Source: Clostridium sp. (GTDB lineage Bacteria; Bacillota; Clostridia; Lachnospirales; Lachnospiraceae). From it: a stretch of DNA of 19,399 nucleotides. The notes under the pieces are model-generated. The model saw only the letters and a program-made list of their open reading frames with translations, made no database searches and was not told the origin of the DNA. The stretch's first letter is position 1. Each line of letters begins with the position of its first letter. A program made the position numbers and the translations under genes. Below are positions 13,745-19,399 of the stretch, one piece after another. The DNA lies in assembly GCA_004554205.1 (NCBI GenBank), contig SFNH01000027.1, positions 1 through 19,399 of the forward strand. Direction: 5' to 3'.

Positions 13745-15997
13745 TCACTCGTTTAGAACCGCCGCGCTTTCCTCCGCTTCCGCCGGCGGTCCTTCTGCCG
13801 CTTCCGCCGGTGCGCTTTCCTCCGCTTCCTGCGGCGCTTCCCCCGGCACTTCCTCCGGCACGCCGCTGCCCTCATCATCCGGCGCTACATATTCTTCGGT
13901 CTCATACACCTTCGCCTCGGTTTCCTCGGGCGCCTCCGGCGTGATTCCGGCATTGCCGCTTATCCCCTCATCCTCCGGGAGCTCCCCTGCCCCCAAAGAG
14001 TCCTCCGACTCAAAGTCCACAGTCGGGAATACGTTTAAATAAGGCAGGATATCGGACATGATCTTCTGGAACACGCCGCTCGCATAGGAGCTGTGCGCCT
14101 GATCGTCAACATGCGGCGTGTCAATGACGACATACACCAGCACCTGAGGGTCGTCTGCCGGGGCGAAGCCGCAGAATGATACGAGGTAATTTTTCGCGGA
14201 ACGCGGAAGCTTCTCCGCCGTACCGGTCTTTCCGGCAATGTCATAGCCCGCGACTGCCGCCGCCTTTCCGGTGCCCTCGTTCACGGTTCTGAAAAGCGCG
14301 TTTTTGATAAAATTGCTCGTGGACTCGGACACGGTCTCCCGCACCAGCTTCGGCTCCACCTTCTTCACCACGGAGCCCTGCTCGTTTAAGATCTGCTTCA
14401 CCACATGGGGCTCATAGTAGGAGCCGCCGTTGATGACAGAGCAGTACGCCGCCGCCATCTGGATCATGGAGCAGTTGTAGTTCTGACCGAAAGCATTGGT
14501 GGCAAGGTCGGTCGGGCGCATATTCTCAGCCGTGTAGACCAGCCCTCTCGCATCCGCCTCACCCGGCAGGTCGATCCCGGTCTTCTCCCCGAATCCAAAC
14601 AGCTTCATATACGCCGAGAATTTAGAGGCGCCGGTTCTTGCCGCTATCTGCATCATGGCGTCGTTGCAGGAAACGATCAGAGATTCCGCAACATTGACAT
14701 TCTGATGCCCCCCTCTGCTGTACGCGGTACACTTGATCTTAAAATCCGCCACGTCCTGGTAGCCGTCGCAGTAGAATGTATCGTCCGGCGTGATAAGCCC
14801 CTCCTCCATTGCCGCCGCGACCGTGAAGATCTTGGAGGGCGAACCGGGCTCGTAGGTATCGCTGATACAGTAATTGCGCCACTCCCTGTTCCAGGCCACC
14901 TGCAGGCCGTAGGAGCGGATCTCCTCCTCGGAAAAATGCTCCGTCACCTGTTCCGCCGTGATCGTCACGCCATCGCTGTCCCTGTGTTTGCGGTTGTAGG
15001 TATCCACGGCCTCCTTAATCCCCATCTCGCGGATCTCCTCATCCGTATAGTTCCCGGAGACGGCACGGGGATCATTTAAGTCAAAGCTCTTACTGTCCGC
15101 CATGGCAAGCACTTCTCCGCTATTTGGATCCATGACGACTACCCCGACACGGTCTGCGCCCGGGTCCGCCTGCCACTCCGCGATCCGTTTCTCCACCACA
15201 TTCTGGATATTCACGTCGATGGTGGAGACCACGGTGTCACCGTTGACCGCGGATTTGATAACGCGCTCCAAATTGGAATCATCATTTAAGTATCCGTATT
15301 CCCGGCCGTTGGTCCCAATCAGTGAGGCGTTATAGGACTGTTCAATGCCTCCGTTTCCGATGCTTCCGTCTGAGGCGGCAAAGCCGACTACATTGCAGGC
15401 AAGGGAATCGTACGGATAGATTCGCTTGTATTCGTCCTCAAACCACACGCCCTTTATCCGCGCTCTCACGTCAGCCTTGGCGTTTGCTCTGTTCGTCTGA
15501 TCCCGATACTCCTCAAATGCGTTTTTCTGGTCATAGGAGAGCTGGCGCGCGTAGCGCACATACGCCTTATCGGGATTGTCGGTAATGAGCGTCCGGATAG
15601 CGCCCTCCTCGTAGCCGAACACGCTTGCGAGCGCCGCCACAGTGGCGTCTAAAAAATTTTCCCTGTCGGACATGATCTGCTTCGGGTCGATGATCAGATT
15701 GTACACCTTCTCCGTTGTGGCGAGGTAGGTTCCGTTCCGATCCACGATATCGCCGCGCCGGTAGGGAATCACACGGCTGTCATACTCCTGCTGGGAGAGC
15801 ACGATCTGGTTATAGCTGTCCTTATTTGTATCCACAATGTGGTAGAGCACATAGATGAGCGCAAACAAAGCCAGCGTGATCACGATGACCGTGACCGCCA
15901 GCTTTTCCCGCATATCGCTATTAAAAATCCGACGTTTGCCGGACATCTGCTTCCCGCCGCTGCGGGAAGTCTGGTCATTTTCCCGGGATGTCCTCAT
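13745..15997 (-). CDS. pbpB: Class B penicillin-binding protein PbpB/FtsI
   Basis: This is the septal transpeptidase expected to pair with FtsW. The product (750 residues from this start) has a membrane segment (about 33-54), the dimerisation domain (RGDIVDRNGTYLA about 81-93), the catalytic Ser386-P-S-Lys389, SCN (443-445) and KTG (590-592). An insertion of about 30 residues before the active site (about 311-369) is not seen in the neighbouring SpoVD-like protein. The last 85 residues form an Ala/Glu/Pro-rich acidic tail without PASTA domains. The start overlaps ftsL by 23 nt; an ATG at 15946 just after the ftsL stop is an equally possible start, as neither has a strong ribosome site. Confidence 0.9.
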   Translation of the reverse strand: MRTSRENDQTSRSGGKQMSGKRRIFNSDMREKLAVTVIVITLALFALIYVLYHIVDTNKDSYNQIVLSQQEYDSRVIPYRRGDIVDRNGTYLATTEKVYNLIIDPKQIMSDRENFLDATVAALASVFGYEEGAIRTLITDNPDKAYVRYARQLSYDQKNAFEEYRDQTNRANAKADVRARIKGVWFEDEYKRIYPYDSLACNVVGFAASDGSIGNGGIEQSYNASLIGTNGREYGYLNDDSNLERVIKSAVNGDTVVSTIDVNIQNVVEKRIAEWQADPGADRVGVVVMDPNSGEVLAMADSKSFDLNDPRAVSGNYTDEEIREMGIKEAVDTYNRKHRDSDGVTITAEQVTEHFSEEEIRSYGLQVAWNREWRNYCISDTYEPGSPSKIFTVAAAMEEGLITPDDTFYCDGYQDVADFKIKCTAYSRGGHQNVNVAESLIVSCNDAMMQIAARTGASKFSAYMKLFGFGEKTGIDLPGEADARGLVYTAENMRPTDLATNAFGQNYNCSMIQMAAAYCSVINGGSYYEPHVVKQILNEQGSVVKKVEPKLVRETVSESTSNFIKNALFRTVNEGTGKAAAVAGYDIAGKTGTAEKLPRSAKNYLVSFCGFAPADDPQVLVYVVIDTPHVDDQAHSSYASGVFQKIMSDILPYLNVFPTVDFESEDSLGAGELPEDEGISGNAGITPEAPEETEAKVYETEEYVAPDDEGSGVPEEVPGEAPQEAEESAPAEAAEGPPAEAEESAAVLNE

Positions 15998-16454
15998 ACT
16001 GCCTTACATACTCGCTTTCCGTTTTGTCATACAGAATCACCTGGTCTCGACCCGCATACACCATCCCAAGCTCCTCCGTCGCAACCTTGTATATATGGTC
16101 TAAGTCAATGTCCGTATTGATCCTGGTCTGCAATGCATCGTTCTCCGATTTGAGCAGCTCAAGCTCCTGCTCTAAGACCTCGATATGATGGATTCTTCCG
16201 GTGATGGAAGACTGCACATGCAGGTAGCTTACACAGATATACAGCGCGCAGACAGCCGCAGCCGTCAGCATTACCACATAGGGAAGATCCATGTGAAGCG
16301 CTCTTTCCTGATTTCTTCTGACAGTATGGCTCACAGCCGCACGGCGTATTTCCTGCCGTCCGGGTCTTGACGGCTCTCTCACAGTCTGCGCCGCGCGCGC
16401 GGCGCTCCCATACACATAGGACTGCCCTGCCGCTTCTCTTCTCTTTGCAGCCAT
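15975..16454 (-). CDS. ftsL: Cell division protein FtsL-like
   Basis: This bitopic septum protein partners with DivIB and DivIC and controls PbpB/FtsW activity. The 159-residue product has a long basic cytoplasmic N-terminus (about 1-55), one membrane segment (about 58-80) and an external coiled coil (about 83-114) followed by DLDHIYKVATEELGM, the usual FtsL ending. Primary sequence is weakly conserved in this family, so position after rsmH and before pbpB is the main support. The ATG at 16454 follows AAGGGAGGG; an upstream ORF extension is out of context and lacks a ribosome site. Confidence 0.85.
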   Translation of the reverse strand: MAAKRREAAGQSYVYGSAARAAQTVREPSRPGRQEIRRAAVSHTVRRNQERALHMDLPYVVMLTAAAVCALYICVSYLHVQSSITGRIHHIEVLEQELELLKSENDALQTRINTDIDLDHIYKVATEELGMVYAGRDQVILYDKTESEYVRQYEDIPGK

Positions 16455-16478
16455 ACCTATCCCTCCCTTTCCGATGCA

Positions 16479-16494
16479 CCGGCCCGCCGGCCGG
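16479..16494. repeat. Short GC hairpin between rsmH and ftsL
   Basis: CCGGCC (16479-16484), a 4-nt loop and GGCCGG (16489-16494) form a 6-bp stem in the 46-base gap. It has no T-run, so it is not a terminator; it may stabilise or process the message. Confidence 0.5.
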
Positions 16495-16500
16495 AACACA

Positions 16501-17442
16501 CTACTTGTCGCCGCGCTCAAACACGCGCAGCTTCGAGCTCTTCGCCCGCTTATTCTCCTCAATCTCTTTATCTGTCGGCACAATGGGCTTTTTTGTCACC
16601 ACCGTGCCCCTGCTCTTCCTTCCGCACACGCACACCGGAAACTCCGGCGGGCAGATGCAGGGATTCTCATTCTCGCGAAAACGGTTCTTCACGATCCGGT
16701 CCTCAAGCGAGTGGAATGTGATAATGCTGAGCCTCCCGCCCGGCTTTAACAGACCGATCATCGTGTCAATGGAGCGGTTCAGCACATCAAGCTCATGATT
16801 GAGCTCAATCCGGATTGCCTGGAAGGTGCGCTTCGCCGGATGGCCGCCCGTCGCCCGCGCCTTCGCCGGAATCGCCGCCAGAATGGTCCCGGTCAGCTCT
16901 CCCGTAGTCTCATAGGGCTTCTCCTGCCTGTTATTTACAATGTGCCTCGCAATGTTTCTCGCAAATTTCTCTTCTCCGTAGTCCCGGATTATCCGGTACA
17001 GCTCGGATTCGCTGTAAGTATTTACAATATCCGCCGCCGTGAGGCTGCCCCGCTGGTCCATCCGCATATCGAGGGGCGCGTCCTCACGGTAAGTAAAGCC
17101 CCGCTCCGCCGTATCTAGCTGGTAGGAGGAAACCCCCAGATCAAGATAAATGCCATCTGCCTTTTCGATGCCAAGCGATGCCAAGACTTCGGCAATGTTC
17201 TCGTAGTTATTCCTCACGATCGTTACGCGCTCCCCGAACCCTGCAAGCCGCTCCGAGGCGGCGTAAACCGCGTCCGCGTCCTGATCGATCCCTACAAGCC
17301 GCCCTCCCTCACCCAGGCGCCTGCACACTTCAAAGGCATGTCCTCCGCCGCCCAATGTGCCGTCCACATAAATGCCGTCCGGACGAATCATGAGGCTCTC
17401 TATGGTTTCTTTCAGTAAAACGGATTTGTGCTCAAATGCCAT
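16501..17442 (-). CDS. rsmH: 16S rRNA (cytosine1402-N4)-methyltransferase RsmH (MraW)
   Basis: RsmH uses SAM to methylate N4 of C1402 in the decoding centre of 16S rRNA. The 313-residue product has the SAM-binding DGTLGGGGHA (28-37) and GIDQD (51-55), the catalytic YLDLGVSS region, and HSLEDRIVKNRF near the C-terminus. The ATG at 17442 begins MAFEHKSVLL, the expected start, one base after the mraZ stop; the longer in-frame reading would run through mraZ. It forms part of the mraZ transcription unit. Confidence 0.96.
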   Translation of the reverse strand: MAFEHKSVLLKETIESLMIRPDGIYVDGTLGGGGHAFEVCRRLGEGGRLVGIDQDADAVYAASERLAGFGERVTIVRNNYENIAEVLASLGIEKADGIYLDLGVSSYQLDTAERGFTYREDAPLDMRMDQRGSLTAADIVNTYSESELYRIIRDYGEEKFARNIARHIVNNRQEKPYETTGELTGTILAAIPAKARATGGHPAKRTFQAIRIELNHELDVLNRSIDTMIGLLKPGGRLSIITFHSLEDRIVKNRFRENENPCICPPEFPVCVCGRKSRGTVVTKKPIVPTDKEIEENKRAKSSKLRVFERGDK

Positions 17443-17443
17443 C

Positions 17444-17869
17444 TTAAATTCCAAGCCCTTCCATATTTTCCGCGATCTCTTCCATATCGTCGTAGGTGTT
17501 TGACTGCGTCCAGTTCTCCCTGCTCCAGATCTCAATCCGGCTCCCCACTCCGACGAGCACCGCTTCCTTATCGATCCGGGCAAATTCCCTTAAGACGGCG
17601 GGCAAAAGAATCCGTCCCTGCTTGTCCACTTCACAGGTGGTGGCGCCTGCCAGGAAAAAGCGGGAGAATTTCCTCGCGTTGGCATTCGTGAGCGGCAGGG
17701 TGTGGAGCTTCTCCTCAAGGGCTTTCCACTCGGTATTCTCATAGGCAAACAGACAGCCGTCGAGTCCCTTCGTCACAACGAATTCATCTCCAAGCTGCTC
17801 TCTGAACCTGGAAGGCACGATCAGCCTTCCCTTTGCGTCTACCGTGTGATTATACTCACCCATGAACAT
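17444..17869 (-). CDS. mraZ: Transcriptional regulator MraZ
   Basis: MraZ is an AbrB-like DNA-binding protein that represses its own division and cell wall operon. The 141-residue product contains two tandem swapped-hairpin domains, each with the D-x-x-G-R motif (DAKGR about 11-15 and DKQGR near residue 85). The ATG at 17869 gives MFMGEYNHT; AGGTGA (17875-17880) lies 5 nt upstream. An in-frame GTG at 17878 lies inside that ribosome site and is unlikely. Five MraZ boxes precede the gene. Confidence 0.96.
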   Translation of the reverse strand: MFMGEYNHTVDAKGRLIVPSRFREQLGDEFVVTKGLDGCLFAYENTEWKALEEKLHTLPLTNANARKFSRFFLAGATTCEVDKQGRILLPAVLREFARIDKEAVLVGVGSRIEIWSRENWTQSNTYDDMEEIAENMEGLGI

Positions 17870-17894
17870 AGAAATCACCTGTTACCCTAACGCG

Positions 17895-17941
17895 CCACTT
17901 ATGCACCATCATCTACCACTTTGTTCCACTTCCCACCACTT
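17895..17941 (-). promoter_or_regulatory. Array of MraZ boxes (operator)
   Basis: The minus strand carries AAGTGG at 17936-17941, 17926-17931 and 17916-17921, exactly 10 bp apart, then a degenerate TGATGG (17906-17911) in phase and another AAGTGG (17895-17900) 11 bp further. MraZ is known to bind short phased direct repeats containing GTGG/TGGG. The array starts at the expected transcription start, so binding should block the mraZ promoter or early elongation. Confidence 0.85.
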
Positions 17942-17949
17942 GTATGATA

Positions 17950-17978
17950 ATTCTAGTACATTCGTAAGAAAATAGCAA
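17950..17978 (-). promoter_or_regulatory. mraZ (dcw) promoter
   Basis: The minus strand has -35 TTGCTA (17973-17978), a 17-bp spacer and -10 TAGAAT (17950-17955). The predicted start, near 17943, adjoins the first MraZ box. Confidence 0.75.
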
Positions 17979-18000
17979 GGTTTTTTCACAAAAAATAATA

Positions 18001-18038
18001 AAAAAATGAGGCGGCTGCAACGCTTTTGCAACCGCCTC
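18001..18038 (-). terminator. Rho-independent terminator after the Spo0E-like gene
   Basis: GAGGCGGTTGCAA (minus strand, plus 18026-18038) pairs with TTGCAGCCGCCTC (plus 18008-18020), a 13-bp stem with one G-T pair and a 5-nt loop, followed by an AT-rich T-run (plus A from 18006 downward). It insulates the dcw cluster from the lgt operon. Confidence 0.92.
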
Positions 18039-18055
18039 CAAGATATGTACATCTC

Positions 18056-18211
18056 TTAAAATCCTGATACAATATATAGTTCGATCAACCGATCCAGCTC
18101 CACGCTGTTTTGATAAATGGACTCATACTTTTCGCCTTTCTCAATGCTGTCGTTGAGTTTTTGCCTCGCACATTCAATCTTCTGTACCAGGTCTTCTTTA
18201 GAAATTACCAT
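18056..18211 (-). CDS. Spo0E-like aspartyl-phosphate phosphatase
   Basis: This 51-residue product ends with S-V-E-L-D-R-L-I-E-L-Y-I (about 36-47), the signature of Spo0E family phosphatases (S-x-x-L-D plus a hydrophobic helix), preceded by a first helix (about 5-23). Family members form a two-helix hairpin that removes phosphate from Spo0A and so delays sporulation. The ATG lies inside the lgt 3' end (14-nt overlap), so it is translated from the lgt message, and a strong terminator follows. Which response regulator it acts on cannot be told from sequence alone. Confidence 0.8.
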   Translation of the reverse strand: MVISKEDLVQKIECARQKLNDSIEKGEKYESIYQNSVELDRLIELYIVSGF

Positions 18212-19088
18212 CTGAATCTTCTCCTTTTGTCGTCTGTCGAAGTCTCCTGTAGCGATACGTCAGGCAGGCCGCAGAAGTAAGAACCAGCCCCAGTGACAGA
18301 ACCTGTGATACAGGCAGCCCGGTCCCGAATAAAATGAGCTGATCCGTGCGCAGACCCTCAATCCAGAACCTGCCGGCTCCATAGCCGAGCAGATAGATCC
18401 ACATCATCTCCCCGTCGAACCTCTTGCGTTTCCTGTACCAGAGCATAAACAGCAAAAGCCCCAGATTCCAGAGAGATTCATACAGAAAGGTCGGATGGAC
18501 CTGGATATACTCCACGCCGTTCTCCACGATCAGATGGCTTAAGACATTCTCATTGAGCATATTCGCATTTACCAGAGAACGCTTGATCCGCATGGCAAAC
18601 AGGCTGTCCGTATACCCTCCGAACGCCTCGCAGTTGAAGAAGTTGCCCCATCGCCCGATGATCTGCCCCGTCACAAGCCCCAGCACACCGCTGTCGGCCA
18701 TGGAAAAGAACGAGAGCTTCTTTATTCGGGTGTAGATGATGAGCGTAAGCACCGCCGCGATCACGCCGCCATAGATGGCGAGACCGCCTCCCCTGAGGTT
18801 GAAGATCTGGAGCAGGTTATCCTTATAATAATCCCACTCAAAGATCACATAGTAGAGCCTTGCCCCGATGATGGAAAAAATGATCCCATACAGCGCAAAG
18901 TCCAGATAGACCTCCGGATCCTGCCCTCTGCGCTTCGCGTCCGACTGCGCGACCCACATCCCGGCCAGCATGCCGACCCCAATGATGATCCCGTAGTAGG
19001 CAATGCGAAACCCGAAGACGGAAATGCTGTTTTTCAGGTGTTCTATGGCGATGCCCAGATGAACGAAACTGATATCTGCTTCCTCCAC
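18198..19088 (-). CDS. lgt: Prolipoprotein diacylglyceryl transferase Lgt
   Basis: Lgt attaches diacylglycerol from phosphatidylglycerol to the lipobox Cys of prelipoproteins in the membrane. The 296-residue protein has about seven membrane segments, GGGLAIYGG (100-108), the family signature IGRWGNFFNCEAFGG (144-158, with the essential Arg and Asn) and HPTFLYES further on. The start is GTG at 19088; AAAGGAGG lies 7 nt upstream, while the ATG between them is in another frame. It has its own promoter (19117-19145) and overlaps a Spo0E-like gene. Confidence 0.95.
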   Translation of the reverse strand: MEEADISFVHLGIAIEHLKNSISVFGFRIAYYGIIIGVGMLAGMWVAQSDAKRRGQDPEVYLDFALYGIIFSIIGARLYYVIFEWDYYKDNLLQIFNLRGGGLAIYGGVIAAVLTLIIYTRIKKLSFFSMADSGVLGLVTGQIIGRWGNFFNCEAFGGYTDSLFAMRIKRSLVNANMLNENVLSHLIVENGVEYIQVHPTFLYESLWNLGLLLFMLWYRKRKRFDGEMMWIYLLGYGAGRFWIEGLRTDQLILFGTGLPVSQVLSLGLVLTSAACLTYRYRRLRQTTKGEDSDGNF

Positions 19089-19116
19089 AGCATAGCCTCC
19101 TTTCGCTATCTTTTAT

Positions 19117-19145
19117 ATTTTACCCCCAATATATCCGAAAATCAA
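19117..19145 (-). promoter_or_regulatory. lgt promoter
   Basis: The minus strand has -35 TTGATT (19140-19145), a 17-bp spacer and -10 TAAAAT (19117-19122). The -35 lies inside an inverted repeat, TCCGAA-N11-TTCGGA (19134-19156), a possible operator. Confidence 0.7.
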
Positions 19146-19156
19146 ACATATTCGGA
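19134..19156. repeat. Inverted repeat over the lgt -35 element
   Basis: TCCGAA (19134-19139) and TTCGGA (19151-19156) are separated by 11 bases that contain the -35 hexamer. The symmetric 17-bp centre spacing suits a dimeric helix-turn-helix regulator, but 6-bp arms can arise by chance. Confidence 0.35.
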
Positions 19157-19213
19157 CGACTTTTTTCGCGGTTGTTCGACAGAAAATTTACTCTTTCCTT
19201 TGCGTGAATTCTA

Positions 19214-19222
19214 TGCTACAAT
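19214..19222 (+). promoter_or_regulatory. Extended -10 promoter for the truncated plus-strand gene
   Basis: TGCTACAAT gives a TGn extended -10 with TACAAT (19217-19222); no good -35 is visible at 17 bp. Transcription would start near 19229, about 64 nt before the ATG at 19293. It is divergent from the lgt promoter. Confidence 0.45.
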
Positions 19223-19292
19223 GAATCCACATGAAAATCAAGAGATTTTTCTACCTTTTTATATCACTTAAAAAGACAGAGAGGAAAAAGCC

Positions 19293-19316
19293 ATGAAATT
19301 AGGTATTGTTGGATAA
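19293..19316 (+). pseudogene. ychF: 5' stub of a YchF-like GTPase gene, interrupted after seven codons
   Basis: A GAGG site (19281-19284) lies 8 nt upstream of an ATG that reads MKLGIVG then TAA. YchF proteins start MKLGIVG followed by the P-loop L-P-N-V-G-K-S-T, so these seven residues are the exact beginning and the P-loop is missing. Promoter and ribosome site are intact. After GGA the DNA becomes AT-rich and shows no match to a GTPase in any frame to the window end. An insertion (integrative element), a deletion or an assembly junction could explain this. Seven residues are little evidence for the gene name. Confidence 0.5.
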
Positions 19317-19333
19317 ACAGCCTTTTCATATCT

Positions 19334-19399
19334 CTATATTCCTTCATAAACCTCAATAAATCCCATATTTTCGTACTTTTCCGTTATATAAATCCATGT
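19334..19399 (-). CDS. Possible C-terminal end of a protein entering from the right
   Basis: The minus strand is open from the window edge through 21 codons (ending G-F-I-E-V-Y-E-G-I) to TAG at 19334, about 20 bases from the break in the ychF-like stub. Codons are AT-rich, unlike the neighbouring genes. If the break is an integration site, a recombinase gene would be expected to end just here. The reading is too short to assign a family and may be chance. Confidence 0.2.
   Translation of the reverse strand, partial: TWIYITEKYENMGFIEVYEGI

Noticed and set aside
17895..17941. CRISPR-like or tandem repeat array
   Set aside because: The units are 6 bp at 10-bp steps right before mraZ, which fits MraZ boxes; no spacers or long repeats.

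Overview
The window looks like part of the chromosome of a GC-rich, spore-forming Clostridia, most likely a Lachnospiraceae (Clostridium cluster XIVa / Enterocloster-like). This rests on gene order, strong AGGAGG-type ribosome sites, a tandem PbpB/SpoVD pair, a small Spo0E-like gene, a Bacillus-type dUTPase and an FtsZ gene without a neighbouring ftsA. All complete genes lie on the minus strand, so the window reads from right to left.

Right end (about 18000-19399): a promoter drives lgt (lipoprotein lipidation), which overlaps a 51-codon Spo0E-like phosphatase gene; a strong terminator follows. Divergently, a well-formed plus-strand start begins a gene that reads MKLGIVG and then stops. Those residues match the start of the YchF GTPase. 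AT-rich DNA of a different character follows, so ychF appears to be cut by an insertion, or the assembly joins two unrelated sequences there.

Middle (about 4900-17980): a division and cell wall (dcw) cluster in three promoter blocks. (1) A promoter followed by five phased MraZ boxes leads to mraZ, rsmH, ftsL, pbpB/ftsI and spoVD. (2) A promoter and a leader with a hairpin-containing 11-codon ORF lead to mraY, murD, ftsW, murA and divIB/ftsQ. (3) A promoter leads to ftsZ, which starts with TTG and ends in a terminator. These genes make lipid II precursors (MurA, MurD, MraY), polymerise and crosslink septal peptidoglycan (FtsW, the PBPs), and form the Z ring and the FtsL/DivIB scaffold. murB, murC, murE, murF, murG and ftsA are absent from the cluster.

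Left (772-4890): a promoter embedded in the ftsZ terminator reads into scpA, scpB (condensin partners of Smc), a dUTPase gene, a membrane-anchored TPR protein gene and hflX (ribosome-rescue GTPase), with overlapping or very short junctions.

Left edge (1-771): no convincing conventional protein gene. It holds a dense group of nested inverted repeats (551-746), a separate minus-strand promoter with a perfect palindrome in its spacer (425-453), a 15-codon ORF with a good ribosome site, phased direct repeats, and a GC-rich repeat/hairpin block ending in T8. This could be a small uncharacterised transcription unit or a pair of dispersed intergenic repeat elements, and is the least explained part of the window. 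All calls were made by reading the sequence; no database search was run.
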